DNA from: Zunongwangia profunda SM-A87
GTDB taxonomy: Bacteria > Bacteroidota > Bacteroidia > Flavobacteriales > Flavobacteriaceae
DNA length: 64,000 nucleotides
Direction: 5' to 3'
Assembly: GCF_000023465.1 (NCBI RefSeq)
Contig: NC_014041.1
Span: 1,075,001 to 1,139,000, forward strand
Made by a program: the position numbers and the translations under genes. This document shows, one piece after another, positions 56,745 through 64,000 of this stretch; the first letter of the stretch is position 1; each line of letters begins with the position of its first letter. The notes under the pieces were generated by a model that searched no databases, was not told the origin of the DNA, and saw nothing but the letters and a program-made list of their open reading frames with translations.

Positions 56745-58679
56745 ATGAAAGAACTTTTCTATACCCTGGTTTTTCTTATATTTTTTACCCGGCTTTCTGC
56801 ACAGGAGTTTATGCTTTCTTCGCCGAATGAACTTATCAGAGTAGAATTACATCAACCTGATGAGGTTACTGAAAACTGGTATTTTAAAGTTTTTTATAAT
56901 GAATCTCCTTCGGAAAAAGCTTTAATTCCTAAAATTGAAATGGGGCTTGCAAGAAATGATGAAGGTTTCTCTTCCAATCTTAAACTTCGAAAAACTGGAA
57001 AAATCAAAAGTATTTCTGAAGCTTACAATCTTATCCATGGCAAGAGATCCTCAACAAGCAATGCTGCCAGAGAAGTCACATTTTATTTCCGCAATGATAG
57101 CGGTAAAAAAATGAATATCGTACTTAGAGTTTATAATGATGGAGTAGCTTTTCGTTATGAATTTCCTGATAAAGAAGGGAATTTCAGTATAGATAATGAG
57201 TTTACAGCCTTTTCGATATCTGTAGATGCAACGCGGTGGCTGGAGAAATGGAATCCTGCCAACGAGGGATTATATCAGCAAATGCAGGGAGATAGTTTAC
57301 GGGGAGAATGGGGATATCCTGCGCTTTTTCATGATCGCGATACTATAGGTTGGTATCTTATCCATGAAGCTAATCTTAATCGCACTTACGCGGGTACAAA
57401 ACTCAGTAATACAAAAGATATCAATACCTATAATCTGGTATTTCCTAATCCAGGTGATGGTCGCGGTACAGGAAAATCGAAACCAGATATCAGTACGCCA
57501 TGGCAATCACCCTGGCGCGTTATAATAATCGGTAATTTGGCTACAGTGACTGAATCAACGCTGGTTACCGATGTGTCTGATCCTGTTAAACTAAAAGATA
57601 CCGACTGGATTGAACCCGGACTGGTTTCCTGGAATTACTGGTCTAGCAACCATGGGACTAAAGACTATCAAATCGTAAAAAAATTTGCTGATCTGGCCGA
57701 AAAAATGGGTTGGAAATATACGCTTTTGGATTGGGAATGGGATGCTATGGGGAATGGAGGAAATCTGGAGGATGCCACAGCTTATATCAATAAATTAGGA
57801 GTTAAACCACTTATCTGGTATAATTCGGGTGGAGATCATACTTGGGTTCCTGCTACACCAAAAGATAGGATGCTTACTCATGAAAACCGCGTACAAGAAT
57901 TTACCAAACTTAATGAACTGGACATCGCCGGAATAAAAGTTGATTTTTTTGAAAGTGAAAAGCAAAATATGATCAATTACTATCTTGATATTGTAGAAGA
58001 TGCCGCCGATTTTAATTTATTGGTTTATTTTCATGGTAGTCTGGTACCAAGGGGGTGGAGCAGAACGTATCCAAATTTGATGACTTATGAAGCTGTTCGT
58101 GGTGCGGAATGGTACAATAATGTTCCCACGTTTACCATGAATGCCCCGCAGCATAATACTATTTTACCATTTACTAGGAATGTGGTAGGACCAATGGATT
58201 ATACTCCGGTAACTTTTACCAATTCGCAATATCCGCATGTTACTTCTTATGGGCATGAACTGGCTTTGGGGATATTGTTCGAGTCTGGATTGCAGCATTT
58301 AGCAGATAGGCCAGAGGGCTATTATTCCCTTCCAGAAGAGGTAATTACCATTCTGAAGAAACTACCTGCAGCTTGGGATGACACTAAATTTATCTATGGT
58401 TATCCGGGAAAAAATGCAGCGCTGGCAAGGCGTAAAGAAGAAAGCTGGTATATGGCAGGCATTAGTTCAGAGCTTTGGGAAATCGAAAAGGAGATTGCTT
58501 TGAAATTTTTAAAACCTGGAATTGAATATCAGCTGAAGTTGGTTCAGGATGGGGAGCATGACAAAGCATTTAAAATTAGTGATGGAAAAGTGACTTCAGA
58601 AGATACATTAAAAGTGAAACTTTTGAGAAGAGGAGGATTTATAGCCGTATTCGAACCAATAAAATCACTTACAAAATGA
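56745..58679 (+). CDS. GH97 hydrolase, retaining type (copy 2)
   Basis: The 644-residue secreted protein matches the GH97 fold, with the putative nucleophile Asp400 in GIKVDFFESEKQ and VYFHGSLVPRGWSRTYPN; the N-terminal domain (about 20-290) is well diverged from the first GH97. FTRNVVGPMDYTPVTF is a family motif shared with alpha-galactosidase-like members. It is the last gene of the tightly packed run; a 180-base gap follows. Retaining mechanism is inferred from the Asp; the sugar is inferred as galactose or a related alpha-sugar. Confidence 0.87.
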   Translation: MKELFYTLVFLIFFTRLSAQEFMLSSPNELIRVELHQPDEVTENWYFKVFYNESPSEKALIPKIEMGLARNDEGFSSNLKLRKTGKIKSISEAYNLIHGKRSSTSNAAREVTFYFRNDSGKKMNIVLRVYNDGVAFRYEFPDKEGNFSIDNEFTAFSISVDATRWLEKWNPANEGLYQQMQGDSLRGEWGYPALFHDRDTIGWYLIHEANLNRTYAGTKLSNTKDINTYNLVFPNPGDGRGTGKSKPDISTPWQSPWRVIIIGNLATVTESTLVTDVSDPVKLKDTDWIEPGLVSWNYWSSNHGTKDYQIVKKFADLAEKMGWKYTLLDWEWDAMGNGGNLEDATAYINKLGVKPLIWYNSGGDHTWVPATPKDRMLTHENRVQEFTKLNELDIAGIKVDFFESEKQNMINYYLDIVEDAADFNLLVYFHGSLVPRGWSRTYPNLMTYEAVRGAEWYNNVPTFTMNAPQHNTILPFTRNVVGPMDYTPVTFTNSQYPHVTSYGHELALGILFESGLQHLADRPEGYYSLPEEVITILKKLPAAWDDTKFIYGYPGKNAALARRKEESWYMAGISSELWEIEKEIALKFLKPGIEYQLKLVQDGEHDKAFKISDGKVTSEDTLKVKLLRRGGFIAVFEPIKSLTK

Positions 58680-58705
58680 TATTAAAAGAACTAATTATAT
58701 TTTAC

Positions 58706-58733
58706 GACTCCGGTTTTATTCGATAAAAGAGTC
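58706..58733. repeat. Inverted repeat in the gap before GH127
   Basis: GACTC-CGG-TTTTAT and ATAAAA-GAGTC form a hairpin with a 3-base bulge, about 30 bases after the GH97 stop. A GC-rich spot (58740-58755) follows at once, which stands out in this AT-rich region. It may be a terminator or a junction scar. Confidence 0.4.
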
Positions 58734-58862
58734 AAATGCTCCGCGGGGCGCGCGCTTAGGTAATTTTGGATTTAGGAATTTTAAATGAAGGATATTGAAA
58801 ATTGTTTTGCTCTTTGATAATGATCTTAGGGAGGTGGATTGCCAATAATTAAAGATTTAAAT

Positions 58863-61256
58863 ATGATCGTCATAAAAAAAATAAAGGCAGTAATTCTTTT
58901 CGGTGTATTTGGTTTCAGTTTTTTAAAAGTGAGTGCACAGGAAAAACTATACACCAATGAATTTCCGCTGGAGAATGTCACTCTCCTCGATGGCAAATTC
59001 AAGAATGCCCGTGATCTTAATATGTCGGTTTTGCTACAGTACGATGTAGACCGTTTACTTGCGCCTTACCGAAAAGAAGCCGGTCTGGAACCAAGAAAAC
59101 CCTCTTATCCCAATTGGGAAGGACTAGATGGTCATATTGGAGGTCATTATCTTTCAGCTCTAGCTATGAATTATGCGGCTACCGATAATCAGGAGTTTTT
59201 AGCGCGAATGAATTATATGCTGAAAGAACTACGGGAATGCCAACTCGCTAATACAAAAAAACATCCGGAATGGGGTGTAGGCTATGTAGGTGGTTTTCCT
59301 AATAGTGAAGCATTATGGTCTTCCTTTAAAAAAGGAAATTTTGAAAAGTATAATTCTGCCTGGGCTCCTTTCTATAATTTACATAAAATGTATGCTGGTT
59401 TAAGAGATGCCTGGCTTTATGCCGATAGTGAGAAAGCTAAAGAAATGTTTCTTGATTTTTGTGACTGGGGTATAACACTTACTAAAGATCTTTCCCATGA
59501 GCAAATGCAATCTGTGCTGAACATGGAACATGGTGGTATGCCTGAGGTTTATGCTGATGCCTATCAAATAACTGGAGAGAAGAAATATCTGGAAGCAGCT
59601 AAAAGGTATTCTCATGAGCAGGTACTTCATCCTTTGTCGAAGGGTATCGATAACCTGGATAATAAGCACGCGAATACACAAATCCCAAAATTTGTAGGAT
59701 TTGAGCGTATTGCTGAGGTGGATGGAGATGAAAAATTCGCTAAAGCCGGAAGTTATTTCTGGGAAACAGTTACTAAAAACCGTAGCCTGGCATTTGGAGG
59801 CAACAGCAGAAAAGAACATTTTCCCAGTACATCGGCCAGTATTGATTACATAAACGAAGACGATGGTCCCGAGTCTTGTAATTCATATAATATGCTGAAG
59901 TTAACCGAAGATCTCTTTCGAGTAAATCCTGAGGCGAAATATGCCGATTATTACGAAAGAACATTATACAACCATATACTTTCAACCCAGCATCCGCAGC
60001 ATGGAGGCTATGTTTATTTTACTCCAGCCCGGCCCCGCCATTATCGAATTTATTCTGCGCCTGAAGAGGCGATGTGGTGCTGTGTGGGAACCGGAATGGA
60101 AAACCATGGAAAATACAATCAGTTTATCTACACCCATCAGGGAGATTCTTTATATATAAATTTATTTATTCCTTCAGAATTGAACTGGGAAAAACAGGGG
60201 GTAAAAATAAGACAGGAGACCAATTTTCCTTCTGAAGAGGGTACCAGTCTTAAAATTACTGAAGGTACCGCTGAATTCCCTTTATTTTTGCGGTATCCGG
60301 GATGGATTAAAGAAGGCGAGATGAAAATCAAGATCAATTCAGAAGAAATTGAACTAATCGGTAAGCCTTCTTCTTATGTTAAAATAGATCGAAACTGGCA
60401 AAAGGGAGATATTGTAGATGTTAGTCTTCCTATGCATAATCACATGGAAAGGCTGCCGAATGTACCTCAATATGTTGCATTTTTTCATGGTCCGATATTA
60501 TTGGGAGCTCCATCGGGATCCGAAGATCTAAAAGGGCTTATTGCAGATGATAGTCGTTTTGGACAATACCCTTCCGGAAGACGCTTGCCCATTAATGAAG
60601 CACCTATTCTACTTGCAGATCATACGGAAGAACTTCCTGAAAACCTGGAATCCGTAGAAAATGAGCCCCTTCATTTTAAGATTAATTCTGAAATGAAAAA
60701 TCCCATCGATGCTGATTTACAGCCTTTTTACACTATCCACGATTCCAGGTATATGATGTACTGGCTGTCGCTGACTCCCGAAGAATACGAAAGTTATACC
60801 GATTCTCTTGCAAATATTGAAGCTAAGAAATTGGCCCTGGAAAAACGTACCATAGATTATGTAGCTACTGGTGAACAACAGCCGGAGAGTGATCACTTTA
60901 TGGAAAAGAAGAACTCAGGAACCGGTAATAACAGGGATGAATTTTGGAGAAGCGCTCATGGAGATGGTTATTTTAGCTATCAAATGAAAACCAATAAGGA
61001 AACTGGTCTTAGCCTGATGCTTAGATATTTCGGGTTTGAATGGGGGGATAAGCGTTTTGATATTTATATTGATGATGAGAGACTTACTTCGGTAAATACT
61101 AAAGAACATACCAGAATAAGTCAGTTTCAGGAAATGAGTTATGAAATTCCTGATTCAATGCTTGATGGTAAAAAGAGTATAAGAGTAAAGTTTCAACCCA
61201 GAGAAGGAAGTGCAACTAGTGAAATCTATTTTTTACGGTTGATCAGAAATCAATAG
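58863..61256 (+). CDS. GH127 beta-L-arabinofuranosidase
   Basis: A TTG at 58839 opens the frame, but ATG at 58863 gives the signal peptide (AVILFGVFGFSFLKVSAQ), so I start there (797 residues). The protein is an (alpha/alpha)6-barrel GH127/DUF1680 enzyme. The zinc and nucleophile site of HypBA1 is conserved: Glu337-Ser-Cys339 (ESCNSYNMLKLTEDLF) and Cys406-Cys407 (WCCVGTG); Cys406 aligns with the nucleophile. A C-terminal jelly roll follows. GH127 removes beta-L-arabinofuranose, found in some xylan and extensin or RG-II side chains. The gap upstream suggests its own promoter. Family assignment is strong. Confidence 0.92.
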   Translation: MIVIKKIKAVILFGVFGFSFLKVSAQEKLYTNEFPLENVTLLDGKFKNARDLNMSVLLQYDVDRLLAPYRKEAGLEPRKPSYPNWEGLDGHIGGHYLSALAMNYAATDNQEFLARMNYMLKELRECQLANTKKHPEWGVGYVGGFPNSEALWSSFKKGNFEKYNSAWAPFYNLHKMYAGLRDAWLYADSEKAKEMFLDFCDWGITLTKDLSHEQMQSVLNMEHGGMPEVYADAYQITGEKKYLEAAKRYSHEQVLHPLSKGIDNLDNKHANTQIPKFVGFERIAEVDGDEKFAKAGSYFWETVTKNRSLAFGGNSRKEHFPSTSASIDYINEDDGPESCNSYNMLKLTEDLFRVNPEAKYADYYERTLYNHILSTQHPQHGGYVYFTPARPRHYRIYSAPEEAMWCCVGTGMENHGKYNQFIYTHQGDSLYINLFIPSELNWEKQGVKIRQETNFPSEEGTSLKITEGTAEFPLFLRYPGWIKEGEMKIKINSEEIELIGKPSSYVKIDRNWQKGDIVDVSLPMHNHMERLPNVPQYVAFFHGPILLGAPSGSEDLKGLIADDSRFGQYPSGRRLPINEAPILLADHTEELPENLESVENEPLHFKINSEMKNPIDADLQPFYTIHDSRYMMYWLSLTPEEYESYTDSLANIEAKKLALEKRTIDYVATGEQQPESDHFMEKKNSGTGNNRDEFWRSAHGDGYFSYQMKTNKETGLSLMLRYFGFEWGDKRFDIYIDDERLTSVNTKEHTRISQFQEMSYEIPDSMLDGKKSIRVKFQPREGSATSEIYFLRLIRNQ

Positions 61257-61377
61257 GGATACAGAGAGATTTAGGGTTTAGAGATATTCTAATATTGCCC
61301 CTGTGATAGAACTATAGCAGATTTTAGAAAAATCTTCTGACTAAAACTTTTGTTTAAAAAGATTAAAAATACGACCA

Positions 61378-62934
61378 ATGATGATAGTAAGAAAATTTAG
61401 TGTTCTAATTAGCTGTTTGCTTTTTTTCCTCCAGGGCTTTACACAGCAAAAGGCGATTAACCCGATAATTCATGCTGATGTGCCAGACGTTTCCATGATA
61501 CGGGTGGGGGATAGTTATTATATGAGTAGTACCACTATGCATATGAGTCCCGGAGTACCCATCATGAAATCTAACGATCTCACGAACTGGGAAATTGTAA
61601 ACTATGCTTATGATATTCTAGATGATACCGATGCGTTGAATATGGAAAACGGTAAAAACGCCTATGGTAAAGGTTCTTGGGCCAGTAGCTTAAGATATCA
61701 TGATGGTACCTTCTACGTTTCAACCTTTTCTAGTACTACCGGAAAAACCTATATCTATACGACTAAGGATATTGAGAGTGGAGCATGGGAAAAACATTCC
61801 TTTAAACCAAGTTTTCATGACAATACGTTGTTTTTTGATGATGATGGTAAAATTTATATGATCTATGCCGCGGGTGAACTTAGAATTGTTCAATTAAAAA
61901 ATGACCTTTCTGGTCCTGTTCCTGGTAGCGAAAAGATTTTGATTGAGAATGCGAGTGCACCTGCGGGAGAAAACATCATGTTAAAGGCAGAAGGCTCTCA
62001 GCTATTCAAGATAAATGGTAAATATTATTTATTTAATATAACCTGGCCACAGGGAAGCATGCGAACTGTTGTTATTCATCGTGCAGACAATATCATGGGA
62101 CCTTACGAAGGAGAACTGGCTTTAAAGGATAAAGGTGTAGCACAAGGAGGTTTAATAGATACTCCTGCAGGTGACTGGTATGCGTATTTATTCCGAGATA
62201 ATGGAGCGGTAGGACGAATTCCTTATCTTGTGCCGGTTAAATGGGAAAATGGCTGGCCTATCTTGGGTGAAGATGGCAAAGTCCCTATGGAGCTTGACCT
62301 TCCTGCTAACAAAAGTCTTATTCCAGATATTGTAAATTCCGATGATTTCAGCAGAACCAATAAGGATAAAAAATTATCGTTGGTTTGGCAATGGAATCAT
62401 AATCCGCAAAATGATTTATGGAGTCTTGATGAGCGCAAAGGCTATCTAAGGCTTACCACAGGGAGGATTGATACTTCTTTCGTTACCACCAGGAATACAT
62501 TGACCCAACGGACTATTGGTCCTAAGAGTACAGGGGAAACTTCATTAGATCTTTCAGGATTAAAAGACGGTGATATTGCTGGTTTTGGGGTGCTTCAGGA
62601 TAAGTATGCTTATGTGGCGGTTAAGTTAGAAAATGGGAAAAAAACCATTCAAATGGTTAAGGGGCGTGAAGGCAAAGTGATAGAAGAAATTCCGTATAGC
62701 GGTGACGAAATTTTCTTTAAAATTACCTGCGACTTTAAAGATAGAAAGGACCTCGCACACTTTTACTATTCTGAGAATGGGAAACACTGGAAAGAAATTG
62801 GAGAACCTTTAAAGATGGAATATACCCTTGGCCAATTTATGGGGTATCGATATGCACTGTTTAACTATGCAACCAAAACTTCCGGAGGTTATGTTGATTT
62901 CGATTATTTCCGGATTACAGATGGAATAAAATAA
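61378..62934 (+). CDS. GH43 with C-terminal concanavalin-like domain
   Basis: The 518-residue secreted protein (IVRKFSVLISCLLFFLQGF) has a GH43 propeller (about 25-310) with Asp of HADVPDVSM, Asp of HDNTLFFDDDG and Glu of LKAEGSQLF, and a C-terminal beta-sandwich (about 330-518; GYVDFDYFRI at the end) as in GH43_12-like xylan enzymes. Its substrate is probably a terminal xylose or arabinose. ATG is doubled (61378, 61381). It is the last enzyme of PUL 2, 121 bases after GH127. Confidence 0.9.
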   Translation: MMIVRKFSVLISCLLFFLQGFTQQKAINPIIHADVPDVSMIRVGDSYYMSSTTMHMSPGVPIMKSNDLTNWEIVNYAYDILDDTDALNMENGKNAYGKGSWASSLRYHDGTFYVSTFSSTTGKTYIYTTKDIESGAWEKHSFKPSFHDNTLFFDDDGKIYMIYAAGELRIVQLKNDLSGPVPGSEKILIENASAPAGENIMLKAEGSQLFKINGKYYLFNITWPQGSMRTVVIHRADNIMGPYEGELALKDKGVAQGGLIDTPAGDWYAYLFRDNGAVGRIPYLVPVKWENGWPILGEDGKVPMELDLPANKSLIPDIVNSDDFSRTNKDKKLSLVWQWNHNPQNDLWSLDERKGYLRLTTGRIDTSFVTTRNTLTQRTIGPKSTGETSLDLSGLKDGDIAGFGVLQDKYAYVAVKLENGKKTIQMVKGREGKVIEEIPYSGDEIFFKITCDFKDRKDLAHFYYSENGKHWKEIGEPLKMEYTLGQFMGYRYALFNYATKTSGGYVDFDYFRITDGIK

Positions 62935-63022
62935 TATGCATTCAGGTTTTGCGTGTATAAATTCAAATTTGATATAGTCTTTGGATTTAAATTCATTCCA
63001 TAAGTTAATCGTTTTTTCTTAT

Positions 63023-63050
63023 AGCTCACTTTTTTCGTCAAAAGTGAGTT
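63023..63050 (+). terminator. Hairpin ending PUL 2 transcription (possible)
   Basis: CTCACTTTT (63025-63033) pairs perfectly with AAAAGTGAG (63040-63048) around a 6-base loop, about 90 bases after the last GH43 stop. No T-run follows, so the terminator call is tentative. Confidence 0.45.
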
Positions 63051-63100
63051 AAGATACTGTCGCTATAATGTTTTAATTTATAACAATAGACTCCATAATC

Positions 63101-63121
63101 GAGATTAAATGCTTTAATCTC
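63101..63121. repeat. Perfect 9-3-9 inverted repeat
   Basis: GAGATTAAA (63101-63109), TGC and TTTAATCTC (63113-63121) form an exact palindrome with a 3-base centre. It might be a regulator site upstream of the TPR gene, or a short hairpin. Confidence 0.45.
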
Positions 63122-63708
63122 AATAGGTAGGTTGAGATATCTCGAAATAAAAAAGGATTTTATAGTAAATGCCTCATGGGTTTGCCGGGAGGTAGTTTAC
63201 GTAAAAAACTTAATTTCAAAAACTAAAATTTTGAAAAAATCGGATCTAATTTTTTAGCTTAATGGTTTTTTAAGATAAGTATTTTTATTACTTACCAGTT
63301 CTTTTTGCATAATGGTAGTTGCTTGATTATTAGTTTTTTTGCGTTGTTGTAACAATGCTAAAGATTTTAAAAATAAATCGAAGCGATTAACTTTCCTTTT
63401 TCTTACATAACACTAGTTGTAGTAAGCAGTCTGTCGAATAAATTTACATTTTTACCTGTTAAATATGATAGCCGTCTTACACCTTAAAAATTAGTTGAGT
63501 GAGTTTATTATGATTAAAATTTATATATTTTTTGGAAAATATTGGTTATGGTTTATATATATTTAAAAAAATAACTTAATAAGTGATTTTTTTTAATTTA
63601 ATAAAATCTTTTTTACTATTGAATTGATCATTTAACTTAACATATATTTCTAACTTTTATCTTTAAAAATATTACCTTAACGTATTGAGAATAAATCTTT
63701 AAGCCCTA

Positions 63709-64000
63709 ATGAAGTTTCTGCCTACAATACTTATTTTTTTGATGCTTACATTTTCCCTGTATGCCCAAAATAGTGAGAAAGCGATTACAATTTCTCCTGA
63801 TTCTACAAAGGAGGAAATAACGGCCTATATAAAAAGTAATCTGGAAAAGTCTGCCACTGAAATGGAGAAGGGCAACTATCCGGTCGCAATCCTTTACAGT
63901 CATAGGAACTTAGAATTAGCCGAGAAAAGTGGTGATTCTATACTGCTTGCTGTATCAAGAAGTTTTATAGCCAATAATTACTTAAAATTAGAAAATGTAG
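63709..64000 (+). CDS. TPR protein with signal peptide, N-terminal part only
   Basis: The frame opened by ATG at 63709 runs to the window end (97 codons). It begins with a signal peptide (MKFLPTILIFLMLTFSLYAQ) followed by a helical region with TPR-like periodicity (EMEKGNYPVAILYSHRNLEL, AEKSGDSILLAVSRSFIANN, YLKLEN). Proteins with a periplasmic TPR half, one membrane helix and a cytoplasmic kinase or AraC/LuxR output are common PUL regulators in flavobacteria. By position next to PUL 2 it is a good candidate for its sensor, but the output domain lies outside the window. Confidence 0.7.
   Translation, partial: MKFLPTILIFLMLTFSLYAQNSEKAITISPDSTKEEITAYIKSNLEKSATEMEKGNYPVAILYSHRNLELAEKSGDSILLAVSRSFIANNYLKLENV

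Larger units (their letters stand above)
62935..63708. other. Long intergenic region downstream of PUL 2
   Basis: 774 AT-rich bases without a supportable frame. It holds two hairpin-forming elements (63023-63050 and 63101-63121) and probably the promoter of the TPR gene at 63709. Confidence 0.5.

Noticed and set aside
63105..63128. Possible third fragment of the duplicated 90-codon gene (TAAATGCTTTAATCTCAAT)
   Set aside because: Only about 20 bases match and no similarity extends on either side; chance in AT-rich sequence is as likely.

Overview
The window looks like a chromosomal segment of a Flavobacteriaceae member (Bacteroidota). It has two SusC/SusD-type polysaccharide utilisation loci (PULs), many signal-peptide or lipobox glycosidases, TPR/LytTR/AraC/GntR regulators, very AT-rich spacers and no obvious Shine-Dalgarno sequences. 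The genus cannot be fixed from sequence reading alone.

Layout. 1-5.1 kb: the 5' part of an SSB-like gene on the minus strand, a structured non-coding stretch, a LytTR regulator, a small acidic lipoprotein, and a TPR histidine kinase overlapping its NarL/LuxR-type response regulator. 5.3-11.6 kb: a gene graveyard. It holds a secreted-protein remnant with an in-frame stop, two independently broken copies of one ~90-codon gene flanking an intact lipoprotein gene, a TlpA-like thioredoxin lipoprotein remnant joined to a headless SDR remnant, an AraC remnant, and an internally deleted IS3-family element. 12.0-31.4 kb: PUL 1. A minus-strand operon GH28 - SSS symporter - myo-inositol oxygenase - GH89 - HGSNAT-like acetyltransferase - GH2 - GH95 is divergent from a GntR regulator, which is followed by a minus-strand SusC/SusD pair. 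31.9-34.6 kb: a GAF-PAS sensor-like protein, an AraC regulator and a DUF983 protein. 35.3-62.9 kb: PUL 2, all plus strand: SusC, SusD, GH95, GH3, a CE6-CE1-CE1 multidomain esterase, two CE1 esterases, GH43, GH43-CBM6, GH97, GH43-CBM6, GH97, GH127, GH43. 63.7 kb to the end: the start of a secreted or anchored TPR protein, probably another regulator.

How the genes work together. PUL 2 reads as a side-chain-stripping system for a decorated, acetylated or feruloylated arabinoxylan-like glycan: esterases, GH43/GH127 arabinosidases and xylosidases, GH97 likely alpha-galactosidases, GH95 (fucosidase or L-galactosidase) and GH3 (xylosidase). No endo-xylanase is visible. PUL 1 is more unusual. A membrane acetyltransferase of the lysosomal HGSNAT family sits beside a GH89 alpha-N-acetylglucosaminidase, the same two consecutive steps that remove alpha-glucosamine from heparan in lysosomes. 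They share an operon with a sodium symporter, a GH28 protein without signal peptide, and an inositol oxygenase with all six iron ligands. I propose as a hypothesis that PUL 1 consumes an inositol-containing, alpha-GlcN(Ac)-bearing glycan such as a plant or algal GIPC head group or a GPI-type glycan. Its two promoter regions share a perfect inverted repeat, TATGT-N3-ACATA, which is a good candidate operator for the GntR protein.
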